Positions 36,014 to 44,525 are shown, numbered from the stretch's first letter. The stretch: 64,000 nucleotides of DNA from Pedobacter caeni (GCF_900129215.1 NZ_FQUQ01000003.1:1014045-1078044), one strand, 5' to 3'. Notes: generated by a model not told the origin, from the letters alone. Numbers and translations are program-made.

Positions 36014-36646
36014 AAAGATCTGATAGAAACTTAATTGATGAATTAATTTTTGGGCAATAGAATCCCATGGGACGATATCCCTGTTTTTTAAGAAATGGAA
36101 AATGAGGGGCGGGTATTACCGGCCGGCTGAATTAGTCACAACAATAAAGACACTCTCTTCTAAGAGTAGCCATTATGGATGGATTTTCGTTGATAAAAAG
36201 GAAAGATCGGCTCGTAATCATGTGATTTCGGAAGTACAAATATTAATGATGCTGCAAAGATATATTAATTCTACTGTTTTAGTAGTCTTTTTGTGTTTTA
36301 TCTGGTTTTTGTGGTCATTTGTCTGGTAAACCCACAGTAAATCAAATGGTTATTTTTTAGGATCTTAAAGATGGAACCATTGTTTAATTACGCCGGATTT
36401 TTATTTAAGCTAATGTTTAGTATTTGTGTTTAATTCGAGGTTTAACCTGGCCATCTATTTCCTCCTTAAGGAAGCGAGATTGAGAATTATATGTTCTTTA
36501 AATATTAAATGAGTGTGATATTTTTGTTGTTTGTTCGTTTTTATTATAAAAACGAGTACATTTAAATAAAACTTTTGTTTAGTATTTGTAATCATTTCTT
36601 GCGTTGAGAAGGCTATACCTGCTAATTACAAAATGAACACCACCAA
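36014..36646. other. Divergent regulatory region between susC and the phosphoesterases
   Basis: A 633-bp AT-rich gap without a convincing gene; a 75-codon frame at 36102-36329 lacks protein-like composition. Candidate -7 boxes are TATCTTTG on the minus strand (36262 to 36255, toward susC) and TATTTTTG on the plus strand (36519-36526, toward the phosphoesterases). The 14-mer TGTTTAGTATTTGT occurs twice (36414-36427 and 36576-36589). TCCCATGGGA near 36064 is a perfect 10-bp palindrome in the susC leader. Confidence 0.5.
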
Positions 36647-37576
36647 ATGAAAAGAAGAGATTTACTTAAAAAGTTAGGCCTTGCAACAGGAACCATTGCA
36701 TTGACCGGCATTGCTCCCAGCCCTTCCCTTGCTGCAATGCCTGAAAAGAAAAGAGTTTTAAAAATCGCACACATTACCGATGTACACATCAGACCGGAAT
36801 ATAATGCCCCGCAGCGGTTTAAAAAATGTTTGGAAAGAATCAAAAATGATAAAGTTGATCTGATTCTGAATGGTGGAGATTCCATCTATGCCGCAGATTA
36901 CGAAAACATAAAAAAAGAAAGGGTGCTGGAACAATGGGCTTGCTGGAAAGATGCAGTTAAGGTGGTTGATCATATCAAAATGCACCATGTTCTGGGGAAC
37001 CATGATATGTGGTGGCAGGGAAAGGGAGACGAAATGTATGGAAAACCCGGAGTGTTGAAAATGCTGGATATGCCACACAACTACTACAGTTTTGCCCGCA
37101 ACGGCTGGCACTTTATTATGCTGGACAGCAACCATCCTACCAGTCCGGGAATGCTGGATGAAACGCAATGGCAGTGGTTCGTTGAGGAGGTAGAAAAGAA
37201 TAGTCAGGGTAAGCCGATTTTGATCATGTCCCATTATCCACTATTGAGCTGCACAGGAATTACAGACAGTAAACCGGATGCAACAGGACCTTTTAAGATC
37301 AGTGGCAGCTACAATCACCTCGATATTATGAAGTTTATCGAGGTATTCAATAAAAATAAAAACGTTAAGGTATGTTTAAGCGGGCATATTCACCTGTTGG
37401 ATAAGGTCTGGTATAATGACGTCACTTATTTATGTAATGGCGCAACCAGTGGTTTTTGGTGGGAGCCAGGGGATGATGGCAAAAGTGCTTACAAACAGAC
37501 CGTACCCGGATATACATTGCTTAACCTCTACAATGATGGAAGTTTTGATCATGAATACATTAAATACGAAGCTTAA
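36647..37576 (+). CDS. Exported calcineurin-like metallophosphoesterase 1
   Basis: 309 residues. The Tat-like N-terminus (MKRRDLLKKLGLATG, then cleavage near SLAA at 30) implies export of a folded metalloenzyme. All metal motifs are present: DVH (45-47), GGDS, GNHD, MSHYP and SGHIH. It hydrolyses phosphomonoesters or diesters; the substrate is not readable. It is followed 19 bp later by a paralogue, so the two form an operon. Confidence 0.9.
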   Translation: MKRRDLLKKLGLATGTIALTGIAPSPSLAAMPEKKRVLKIAHITDVHIRPEYNAPQRFKKCLERIKNDKVDLILNGGDSIYAADYENIKKERVLEQWACWKDAVKVVDHIKMHHVLGNHDMWWQGKGDEMYGKPGVLKMLDMPHNYYSFARNGWHFIMLDSNHPTSPGMLDETQWQWFVEEVEKNSQGKPILIMSHYPLLSCTGITDSKPDATGPFKISGSYNHLDIMKFIEVFNKNKNVKVCLSGHIHLLDKVWYNDVTYLCNGATSGFWWEPGDDGKSAYKQTVPGYTLLNLYNDGSFDHEYIKYEA

Positions 37577-37595
37577 AAACCAATCATAAACACAA

Positions 37596-38567
37596 ATGAA
37601 CAGAAAAGAATTCCTGACAAAGACAGGACTGGCGGGAGGAACATTCCTGTTGGCCCGCTATCCTGAGCTGCAACCGGCAGACAAAAAAGTTCGTTTTGGT
37701 GTAATCGCAGATTTACACCACGATATTATGCACGATGGTATTGAGCGCCTGTCTGCATTCATTGATGACATGAACCAGAAAACACCTGATTTCATTATCC
37801 AGATGGGCGATTTTTGCATGCCTAAAAAAACGAACAGCCCTTTAATGGACGTATGGAATAAGTTTAAAGGACCTAAATACCATGTGATCGGGAATCATGA
37901 TACGGATGGAGGTTTTAAGCCTGATGAGGTGGTTGATTTCTGGAAAGCAGAAGGGAAATATTATTCTTTTGACCGCAATGGTTTTCATTTTGTAGTCCTC
38001 AATGGGAATGAACATAATGAAAGTAAATCCCGTCCTGTGGGTTATGCAAGGTTCATTTCTACGGTACAGCTGGATTGGTTGAGAAAGGACCTGGAAGGGA
38101 CATCATTGCCTGTAGTTGTCTGCTGTCATCAGGGACTTGATAACGATGCAGGTGGACTGGAAAATGGCACTTTGCTGCGGTACACCCTGGAACAGGCCAA
38201 CCATAAAGCGGGATGGAAAAAGGTCATTATGGTGCTGAGTGGCCACCATCATCAGGATTACTATAACAAGATTAATGATATTCATTATGTACAAATCAAT
38301 AGCGCTTCCTATCAATGGCTAGGGGATGATTTTAAAGAAATCCGGTATTCTGACGCAGTAGATAAAGCAAGGCCAAATATTAAATACACGGTGCCGTATC
38401 AGGATCCGCTCTGGGCGATGATTGAAATTGACCATAAAGGCAGAATTACCATTCAGGGTAAAAAAACAGTTTTTGTAGGATCTTCTCCGGAGAAACTTGG
38501 GGTCAATATGGATGATTATATTTATCCGATCGTTCCGTATATTTCCAGCAGGAATCTGAGTAAGTAA
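37596..38567 (+). CDS. Exported calcineurin-like metallophosphoesterase 2
   Basis: 323 residues and paralogous to the preceding gene. The N-terminus MNRKEFLTKTGLAGGTFLLA is a Tat-like signal with RK in place of RR. Metal motifs ADLHHD, QMGDF, GNHDTD, CCHQG and SGHHH are intact. The two differ enough to suggest sequential or distinct substrates. Likely co-transcribed with phosphoesterase 1. Confidence 0.9.
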   Translation: MNRKEFLTKTGLAGGTFLLARYPELQPADKKVRFGVIADLHHDIMHDGIERLSAFIDDMNQKTPDFIIQMGDFCMPKKTNSPLMDVWNKFKGPKYHVIGNHDTDGGFKPDEVVDFWKAEGKYYSFDRNGFHFVVLNGNEHNESKSRPVGYARFISTVQLDWLRKDLEGTSLPVVVCCHQGLDNDAGGLENGTLLRYTLEQANHKAGWKKVIMVLSGHHHQDYYNKINDIHYVQINSASYQWLGDDFKEIRYSDAVDKARPNIKYTVPYQDPLWAMIEIDHKGRITIQGKKTVFVGSSPEKLGVNMDDYIYPIVPYISSRNLSK

Positions 38568-38607
38568 ATGCAGATTTTTATATTTGCTGATCAGAGGTAG
38601 TTGTCTG

Positions 38608-38641
38608 TTACTGGACAAGGGTTCGAACCCCTCCGGCTCCA
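38608..38641 (+). other. 3' end of a tRNA- or tmRNA-like gene without its 5' part (attachment-site remnant)
   Basis: A T-arm-like AAGGG-TTCGAAC-CCCTC (38617-38633, one mismatched pair) is followed by CGGCTCC-A, the form of a 3' acceptor strand plus discriminator. The matching 5' strand GGAGCCG is absent upstream, where a coding gene ends only 41 bp earlier, so it is not a full tRNA. Such 3' fragments typically mark one end of an integrated element. No integrase is seen in the window. Confidence 0.55.
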
Positions 38642-38676
38642 ATAGAATGGAAAATCAGGGGGGATTATAGATTGTT

Positions 38677-38976
38677 ATGAATCCATATCAATTTGCGCTA
38701 TATTTAGGGAAATGGGTTTTAATGAAAGTCGAATTTCAGAAATTGAGTTATCAGGTATTGAAGCATGCTTTAAAGGAAGCAGCTTCAATCGGTAAAATTG
38801 AAATTTTGGAGGAGGTGATGATACCAGAGGCCAATGTTTTTCTTTGCAGGAATAATGGCAAAAGATTTAATGTCTATTTTGATCTGGCTTATGGGCCCGA
38901 AATAAAAGCTGTTGACCCGATAGACAAAGACGGATTGATGGAGATGGAGACCTTGATCTGTAAATTCACAGGTTAA
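38677..38976 (+). CDS. Small unknown protein next to the tRNA-like fragment
   Basis: 99 residues from ATG 38677; ATG 38722 is an alternative start giving 84 residues and removing a poorly structured N-terminus. The sequence is mixed alpha/beta (YQVLKHALKEAASIGKIEIL; VFLCRNNGKRFNVYFDL). No family recognised. It is convergent with the His-rich gene, 4 bp apart. Confidence 0.6.
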   Translation: MNPYQFALYLGKWVLMKVEFQKLSYQVLKHALKEAASIGKIEILEEVMIPEANVFLCRNNGKRFNVYFDLAYGPEIKAVDPIDKDGLMEMETLICKFTG

Positions 38977-38980
38977 GAAG

Positions 38981-39706
38981 TTAATGATGAGGTTTAGAGG
39001 CTTGCTGGTGGCCGTTTCCAGGATTAGCCTGTTCCTGAACAACTTTTAATACATAGTCTGTGGTATGAAGCCTGCCTTCGGCCTGAAACTGTATCCAGCC
39101 TCTGTAAATACCTGGTTTAGGGAAAGAAGCATGTAATTTATATCTTCCGTTTTCTACCTCAGGATGGACGTGGATATATTCTTTATCATCCACACTAATT
39201 AAGACCACATGTGCTTTTGCACCTAAATAATTATCTAATGTGGAGGGATCAATTTCTTTCCCATCCTTTTTTAAAATGCCATCTATCATCATATGACCGT
39301 TTGTAAACTGACCCTGATCAGCAACAAGGGAAATAGAATACGCCCCTGAATTTCCGGTTAGTTCTTCTTTACTGTATACTACTGGGGAGGGGGCATTGTC
39401 CTGGACATTTACTTCCAGTTTATTGACCACCTGTTCAATACCATAAGGTTTGTAATCTGCAAAAAGATAAAATTTACCAGGGGATGGAAATTGTGTTTTA
39501 ACCTCATAACCTGTTTCTGTTTCAACCGGATGAATATGGTTAAAGTACGAAAGGTCATCGCTCAGGATGATCAAATGAATTTTCTGTTCGTGTGAGATCT
39601 CCAATACTGAGGGCTTTTGAAGGGTTAAGGTTAACCTGGTTTCCTGCTCCGGAACAATATTTTGTGGCACTGATGTGAGTTCCATGATGTATTCTCTGTT
39701 TTCCAT
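38981..39706 (-). CDS. His-containing protein with two HxHP motifs, probable metal-related
   Basis: 241 residues from ATG 39706; an in-frame ATG at 39739 sits against the upstream terminator and is less likely. It shows two similar beta-rich halves: FNHIHPVETETGYEVKTQFP with KFYLFADYKPYG, and YIHVHPEVENGRYKLHASFP with IYRGWIQFQAEG. The paired H-x-H-P motifs and the GNGHQQASKPHH tail suggest metal handling. There is no signal peptide. It is last in the metal/efflux gene series. Family not firmly recognised. Confidence 0.7.
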   Translation of the reverse strand: MENREYIMELTSVPQNIVPEQETRLTLTLQKPSVLEISHEQKIHLIILSDDLSYFNHIHPVETETGYEVKTQFPSPGKFYLFADYKPYGIEQVVNKLEVNVQDNAPSPVVYSKEELTGNSGAYSISLVADQGQFTNGHMMIDGILKKDGKEIDPSTLDNYLGAKAHVVLISVDDKEYIHVHPEVENGRYKLHASFPKPGIYRGWIQFQAEGRLHTTDYVLKVVQEQANPGNGHQQASKPHH

Positions 39707-39735
39707 ATCATTATAATTTATAAAATGATTATTTT

Positions 39736-39770
39736 TCAAAAAGAGGAAGCTCCCGTATAGAGCAGCTTCC
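39736..39770 (-). terminator. Minus-strand terminator after the HMA genes
   Basis: GGAAGCT (39745-39751) and AGCTTCC (39764-39770) form the stem; read on the minus strand it is followed by CTCTTTTTG. It ends the HMA transcript and lies immediately before the His-rich gene, so that gene needs its own promoter or read-through. Confidence 0.65.
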
Positions 39771-39786
39771 TTCCTGATTTGTATTG

Positions 39787-40239
39787 TTAATTGATACTGT
39801 CGGCTGTAAAACCGGCTTCATTAATCGCAAAAATGATGGAGCGTTCATCTACTTCGTCAGAAATCACTGTTAATGTTTTTTCCGGGGTATTGATGTCCAC
39901 TTCCCAGTTGTCTTCTCCTGCTATTTCGTTGAGATTCGGAGAAACTCTTGCCAGGCATCCGGCACATTTGATGTTGGTTTTAAATTTTAATGTTTTCATT
40001 GATGCTAATATTTGTGTTAATGAATCTTGTTGAACTAATTTTTTAATCTGATATCCCAGACGTGTTACAGCGTTGATTATTTTGTCGACAGAGGTAACCA
40101 ACGGCTCATAGGAGATCACCATAATACCAGGTAGTACTACCATCAGGTATGCTCCCGGAGTATTTAATACTGAAAGAGTTACTGTTGAAATGCAATAACC
40201 ATCTTTCAGGTTGCTGATGTCCAAACCAAGTAGTTTCAT
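39787..40239 (-). CDS. Tandem HMA protein: degenerate first domain fused to intact second
   Basis: 150 residues. Residues about 5-68 match the HMA fold pattern (TVTLSVLNTPGAYLMVVLPG; VDKIINAVTRLGYQI) but the CxxC is reduced to a single Cys 16 (DGYCIST). From Met 81 a complete HMA domain starts (MKTLKFKTNIKCAGC, Cys 92 and Cys 95). Translation could also begin at Met 81 (39999) to give a normal 70-residue chaperone. It lies 12 bp after another HMA gene and is covered by the same predicted promoter. Soft-metal binding inferred from family. Confidence 0.72.
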   Translation of the reverse strand: MKLLGLDISNLKDGYCISTVTLSVLNTPGAYLMVVLPGIMVISYEPLVTSVDKIINAVTRLGYQIKKLVQQDSLTQILASMKTLKFKTNIKCAGCLARVSPNLNEIAGEDNWEVDINTPEKTLTVISDEVDERSIIFAINEAGFTADSIN

Positions 40240-40251
40240 TTTCGGGACAGT

Positions 40252-40455
40252 TTATTGATCTACTTTATATCCCATCTTTTCAATCTCCTGAATAATGGTT
40301 TCCGGTTTAACTTTCTCCGGGTTATAACTGACAGTTGCTTGTCCCAATGCTATATTTTCAATAGCTACACCATCTTGTTTAACTATTATATCTTTTACTA
40401 CTCCAACACAATGGGCACTTCCCATTCCGCTGATCTTTAAATTAAGTGTTTCCAT
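40252..40455 (-). CDS. HMA-domain protein with altered metal site (GMGSAHC)
   Basis: 67 residues from ATG 40455; an ATG two codons earlier is possible. It has a single ferredoxin-like HMA domain of CopZ size (TLNLKISGMGSAHCVGVVKD; EKVKPETIIQEIEKMGYKV). The canonical GMTCxxC reads GMGSAHC, so the first metal-binding Cys is Ser. It may bind metal with one Cys plus His, or act in regulation or dimerisation only. First gene after operator/promoter site C. Confidence 0.85.
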   Translation of the reverse strand: METLNLKISGMGSAHCVGVVKDIIVKQDGVAIENIALGQATVSYNPEKVKPETIIQEIEKMGYKVDQ

Positions 40456-40474
40456 AATCATTAGTTTTATAGTT

Positions 40475-40535
40475 CAAAGTTATTTATAGCCAGGGCTTTG
40501 GTTATTATACAATTGCGGCATTCTTTTACATAATT
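40475..40535 (-). promoter_or_regulatory. Regulon site C: 21-bp-period direct repeat plus -7 box
   Basis: TATACAATT (40506-40514), 12 nt, TACATAATT (40527-40535). On the minus strand a TAACTTTG box (40482 to 40475) follows after 23 bp. It drives the HMA genes; ATG 40455 is 51 bp from the repeat edge. It directly abuts the stop codon of the reductase gene. Confidence 0.75.
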
Positions 40536-41600
40536 TCAGTCGAACTCAATGGTGATGTCCTCACTTAAAGGATAACTCTGACAGAGCAAAATCATGCCCT
40601 GTGCGACCTCACTTTCCGTTAGCGCATAATTTTTAAGCATGCTTACTTTTCCCGATGTCAGCAGTGCTACACAAGAACCACAGGTTCCTGACTTACAGGA
40701 ATGTCCAAAAGAAATGCCTTCTTTCAATGCCGCACTCAACAGAGATGTTGCCGGAGGTATTTCGATGAGATGAGTTTGCTCATAAAAATGAACCAGGACT
40801 TCATGTGTAACCTGAGGGAGGTTTAACTGTTCCACAGGTTCATCATCCTCCTTAAACCGTTCCATAAAAATCGCTGTTTCCGGAACCTGTAAAGACTTCA
40901 GGGCATCCTGATATATTTTCATCAGCCCGGAAGGCCCACATATAAAGTATTGGGTTTCTGATTGTTTTCCGGCAGTGGCTTGTTTCAGTAGCTTTTTGAC
41001 AAGCAATTTGCTCAGCCTGTCTTCAATTAAAGTACCGGTGAACACCGGTGTTGGTTCTTCTTGTCGGGATAGTGCATGAAAGACGGTCAACCGGTCCTTA
41101 TATTCCAGTGCTAATGTTTCGATCGCTGCGGTGAAAATGACATCAGACCAGTTGCGGTTTGCATAAATTAAGGTCAGCTGAACATCAGTTGATTTACTCA
41201 ACAGGGACTTCGCAATAGAAAGCAATGGGGTTATTCCGCTTCCTCCTGATAATAAAACAACGTGGCCGCTTTGATAACTGCTTTCGGAGGGAACGAAGGC
41301 GCCATATGGGCCTTCTATTTCCAATTCAGAGATTTGCTCTGCGTAGTCTACCAGGTAATTGCTCATCAATCCTTCTGTTACCCGTTTTACAGTGATGGCA
41401 GGATAAGGGTCCAGATCAGGTGAAGAAGACAAAGAATAGGAGCGGGTTATCTTTTCTCCATTCAGTACCATACTGACATTGATAAACTGCCCTGGCAAGT
41501 AGCTGAATCCTGATTCGGCGATGTCAAATGCCAGGGTAACGGCATCCTTTGTCTCCCTGACTACCTTAAGACTTGGGCAGATCATTTTATATTTTTGCAT
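40536..41600 (-). CDS. PaaE/Hcr-like ferredoxin-NAD(P)H reductase with C-terminal 2Fe-2S domain
   Basis: 354 residues. An FAD-binding domain (about 1-105, ITRSYSLSSSP), an NAD(P)-binding domain (about 108-240, LLSGGSGITPLLS and FICGPSGLM) and a plant-type 2Fe-2S domain (about 268-354, CKSGTCGSC then LLCQS). It should pass electrons from NAD(P)H to a partner oxygenase, Hcp-like or other acceptor that is not encoded nearby. It starts 7 bp after the DHA2 transporter and is probably last in the site-D operon. Confidence 0.9.
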   Translation of the reverse strand: MQKYKMICPSLKVVRETKDAVTLAFDIAESGFSYLPGQFINVSMVLNGEKITRSYSLSSSPDLDPYPAITVKRVTEGLMSNYLVDYAEQISELEIEGPYGAFVPSESSYQSGHVVLLSGGSGITPLLSIAKSLLSKSTDVQLTLIYANRNWSDVIFTAAIETLALEYKDRLTVFHALSRQEEPTPVFTGTLIEDRLSKLLVKKLLKQATAGKQSETQYFICGPSGLMKIYQDALKSLQVPETAIFMERFKEDDEPVEQLNLPQVTHEVLVHFYEQTHLIEIPPATSLLSAALKEGISFGHSCKSGTCGSCVALLTSGKVSMLKNYALTESEVAQGMILLCQSYPLSEDITIEFD

Positions 41601-41607
41601 TGTTCCG

Positions 41608-43032
41608 TTACTTAAACGTTTTGATGGAAAAAACAGCGATTAACGTGGCAAGGCCACTTACTACAGCCGCAGATTTGAAGGCGGTTCGAAAACCTTCATT
41701 CAGTGCCAGCAGTCCGTTTGTACCATCGGCTTGCACCATGTCATTTTTTGCGGCTACGATAGCAACTATGATGGCAAGCCCCAGTGCTGAACCAATCTGA
41801 TAACTGGTATTCACCAGGCCTGAAGCCAGTCCGGTTTCTTCCGGTTTGGCTCCTGACATGGAGGCAATCGTTCCAGGAATATAGGCCAGTGACATGCCTA
41901 TTGCGCCTAAGAGGGATGCAGGCAAAACATGAATCATAAAAGATCCATCTACCGGAACATTACTGAAAAGAACCAGGGCAGCCGTAAGCGCTATAAACCC
42001 TGCGATCATATTTGCTTTAAAGCCAAATCTGGCAACCAGCTTTCCGGTAACACCCACCATCAGGACCATAATGGTAAAGGTCATCGGCAGTAAGGCAAGT
42101 CCGCTATTGAAGGCAGAATAATTCAATACCTGCTGTAAATAGAGGTTGAGAAAAAACCACAGTGGAATCCATGCGCCTGCCATCAAGCCCATCACCAGAT
42201 TCCCGGCCGAAAGGTTAGGTGCCTTGAAAATGGATAAAGGTAAAAGCGGCTCTTTCTTATTTTTTTGCATCATGAGGAAGACCATAAACAGCACTACTGC
42301 TAAGCCCGGCAGCCCAAGGGTTTGAAGCGAATCCCAGCCTGCACTTTCAGCTGATACAATGGCATATACCATCAGAATAAGTGCCGTAGTGGCCAGGATC
42401 GCACCAATCATATCTACTTTTCCTTTTCGCGTTGCTCCTTTAAGCAATAAGCCCGGACTCAAAACCAGAACAATCAGGCCTAAAGGGATATTGATCAGGA
42501 AAACCCATTGCCAGGAAAGCCATTGGGTAATGGCACCACCGAAGAACACACCGGCAGAACCACCTGCTGCAGCGGCAGCGCCCCAGAAACCCAGGGCTTT
42601 ATTTAGCTCTTTAGGATCGGTAAACTTGGTTAAAACCAGCGTTAAGGCTGCTGGTGCTATTAAAGCCGAACCCAGACCTTGCAGTGCTCTGCCGGTGTTT
42701 AACATGGCTTCTGACGAGGCCATACCTGCTAAAAGGGAGGCGCCGGTTAAAATGGCAAAACCCCACATGAAAACCTTGCGTGAGCCAAAGAGGTCGGACA
42801 GACGGCCACCTAAAAGCAGGAAACCGCCAAAAACAATTACGTAGGCATTAAATATCCATTGAAGGCCTGTTTGTGAATAACCCAGATCGGTTTTGATCGC
42901 AGGCAATGCAACACCTATGATGGATGTATCCATGATCACTATGAACTGAGCCATACAGAGTAAAGAAAGGGCTGCCCATCGCTTAGCGTAGGGCACTGCT
43001 TTTTCTATTGGTAGTGTGGTATCTTTAGACAT
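41608..43032 (-). CDS. MFS transporter, DHA2 (EmrB/QacA-like) family
   Basis: 474 residues and about 14 transmembrane segments. Motif A-like LLGGRLSDLFGSRKVFMWGF, the DHA2 signature WQWVFLINIPLGL, and MDTSIIGVALPAI near the N-terminus are clear. It is a proton-driven exporter of hydrophobic drugs or metabolites. It lies between TolC (47 bp) and the reductase (7 bp) on one strand, so this operon encodes two efflux routes. Confidence 0.92.
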   Translation of the reverse strand: MSKDTTLPIEKAVPYAKRWAALSLLCMAQFIVIMDTSIIGVALPAIKTDLGYSQTGLQWIFNAYVIVFGGFLLLGGRLSDLFGSRKVFMWGFAILTGASLLAGMASSEAMLNTGRALQGLGSALIAPAALTLVLTKFTDPKELNKALGFWGAAAAAGGSAGVFFGGAITQWLSWQWVFLINIPLGLIVLVLSPGLLLKGATRKGKVDMIGAILATTALILMVYAIVSAESAGWDSLQTLGLPGLAVVLFMVFLMMQKNKKEPLLPLSIFKAPNLSAGNLVMGLMAGAWIPLWFFLNLYLQQVLNYSAFNSGLALLPMTFTIMVLMVGVTGKLVARFGFKANMIAGFIALTAALVLFSNVPVDGSFMIHVLPASLLGAIGMSLAYIPGTIASMSGAKPEETGLASGLVNTSYQIGSALGLAIIVAIVAAKNDMVQADGTNGLLALNEGFRTAFKSAAVVSGLATLIAVFSIKTFK

Positions 43033-43079
43033 AAATTTTTATTTTTTCTTTAGGGTTATCGGAATGTGTTTTGGTGTAT

Positions 43080-44426
43080 TTATTGCAGTTTTAACAAGCC
43101 TAATGATCGCTGTAATTCAACATGCAATACCTTAATGTGGTATGCTGCCTGTAAATAATTGATCTTACCCTGCGTTAGTGCCAGTTCGGCATCTGTTAAT
43201 TCGAGCCTGGAACTTAAGCCGTTCTTGTAACGGTCGTTCATCATGATATAACTGAGTTCTGCCGCTTCTACTGTTGTTTTTTGAACATTGAGCTGAGTAT
43301 TGGCTTCCTTCCACCTACTGATGATGGCCGCTAATTCAGCATTCATTTCCTCCTGCAGGTCATCTAATCTGATTTTTTCCTGTCGTACTTTAATCCTGGA
43401 TTGATTGATCTGGGAGCTGGTCCGGTTTCCGTTAAAAATCGGAACCGTAAGCTGAAGTCCCAGAAATGAGGTGCGTGGCCAGGTATAATTGCCCAGACTC
43501 AGGTGGTCTGCCTGTGCCTGCAATTGATATTGACCTACAATTGAAGCCTGGGGGAGGCGCTCTGCTTTACTGACAGACAATTGCTTTTCTCCCTGTTCTA
43601 TGGAAAGTCTTTGCAGTTTCAGATCATGGCGGTTCAGTTCAGCAGTTTTTAAAGCCTGATCCAGCGTATAAAATTCGGCTTGATCGGCTTTAACATTGAG
43701 GCTGTCGGTCGGCTTTATTTCTGCCATCTCATTCAAGCCAATGAGTCTTTTCAACTGAATGCCGCTCACTTCGATGTTGTTTCTTAAATAGGAGATGGAA
43801 GACTTCAGGTTCTCTACCGCAATGTAACTCCTTAAGGTATCTACCTTCAGACTTCGTCCCTGTGCAAACAAGGCCCTGGTATCTTCCAGTGCTCTGGTAT
43901 TCCGGGATAAGCTTTGTTGCTGTAAACTGAGCTGGTTATTCATCAGCAGCAGGTTAAAATAACTGGCTGAGATCTGAAATGCCAGCTGGCTTTGCAGGTT
44001 AGTGGTTTTTTCTTTCTGGATTTTCTCGTTGATCACAGCAGCCTGTTTTTGGCGGCGTGCATTTTCCAGAAACAATGGCTGATTTAATGATAAAAAACCA
44101 TTGAACACATTTTTTCCTCCAACTGCAATATCCTGTACCGCTTTATCAGTGCCGGCAAATGAACCCGGAAGAAAGATCACCTGACGGTCAAAGTAACGGG
44201 AATAGGCCGCGTTTGCTGAAACGTTTGGTAACAGACGGCTCTGTGCCTCCCGGGTCATCTCTTTGTAGCGGATTTCTTCCAGCGTTTGTACCTGAAGCTC
44301 CTTGTTGCCATTTGCTGCCATTGCCAATGCTTCCGCCAGGCTTAAATCTCTTTTCTGGGCCTGCAAAACTTTGCCGGAAAACAGCAGCAGCAAAGCAAGT
44401 AGTATATTTAAAAATTTCTTTTTCAT
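43080..44426 (-). CDS. TolC-family outer-membrane efflux protein
   Basis: 448 residues with a signal peptide (LLLFSGKVLQAQ, near 24) and two OEP repeats of long amphipathic helices (LAFQISASYFNLLLMNNQLS; EMNAELAAIISRWKEANTQL; YKNGLSSRLELTDAELALTQ). It forms the exit channel for the RND pump encoded upstream and possibly for the DHA2 transporter. A 99-bp gap with a perfect hairpin separates it from the RND gene. Confidence 0.93.
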   Translation of the reverse strand: MKKKFLNILLALLLLFSGKVLQAQKRDLSLAEALAMAANGNKELQVQTLEEIRYKEMTREAQSRLLPNVSANAAYSRYFDRQVIFLPGSFAGTDKAVQDIAVGGKNVFNGFLSLNQPLFLENARRQKQAAVINEKIQKEKTTNLQSQLAFQISASYFNLLLMNNQLSLQQQSLSRNTRALEDTRALFAQGRSLKVDTLRSYIAVENLKSSISYLRNNIEVSGIQLKRLIGLNEMAEIKPTDSLNVKADQAEFYTLDQALKTAELNRHDLKLQRLSIEQGEKQLSVSKAERLPQASIVGQYQLQAQADHLSLGNYTWPRTSFLGLQLTVPIFNGNRTSSQINQSRIKVRQEKIRLDDLQEEMNAELAAIISRWKEANTQLNVQKTTVEAAELSYIMMNDRYKNGLSSRLELTDAELALTQGKINYLQAAYHIKVLHVELQRSLGLLKLQ

Positions 44427-44467
44427 CTATTTGTTTATTGTGGTTATTCGTCAGATGGAGTCTTTGA

Positions 44468-44514
44468 TGATTAAAATAATTATGGCGCAGTATGCTCAAT
44501 AATTATTTTAATCA
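44468..44514. repeat. Perfect 16-bp inverted repeat between the RND and TolC genes
   Basis: TGATTAAAATAATTAT (44468-44483) and ATAATTATTTTAATCA (44499-44514) are exact reverse complements with a 15-nt loop. It sits inside an otherwise contiguous minus-strand operon. The stem is entirely AT except one pair at each end. A partial terminator, mRNA-stability element or internal operator are all possible. Confidence 0.7.
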
Positions 44515-44525
44515 TGTCGGGCTCA

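Noticed and set aside
36102..36329. 75-codon plus-strand frame in the susC/phosphoesterase gap
   Set aside because: Poor protein-like composition, no clear start signal, and it covers the susC promoter region.
38568..38641. Complete tRNA ending at 38641
   Set aside because: The length would fit, but the 5' acceptor strand GGAGCCG and D-arm are missing.
38319..38642. Minus-strand frame beginning MEPEGFEPL
   Set aside because: Its start is the reverse reading of the tRNA-like 3' end and the rest is antisense to the phosphoesterase gene; this is a known artefact pattern of translated tRNA ends.
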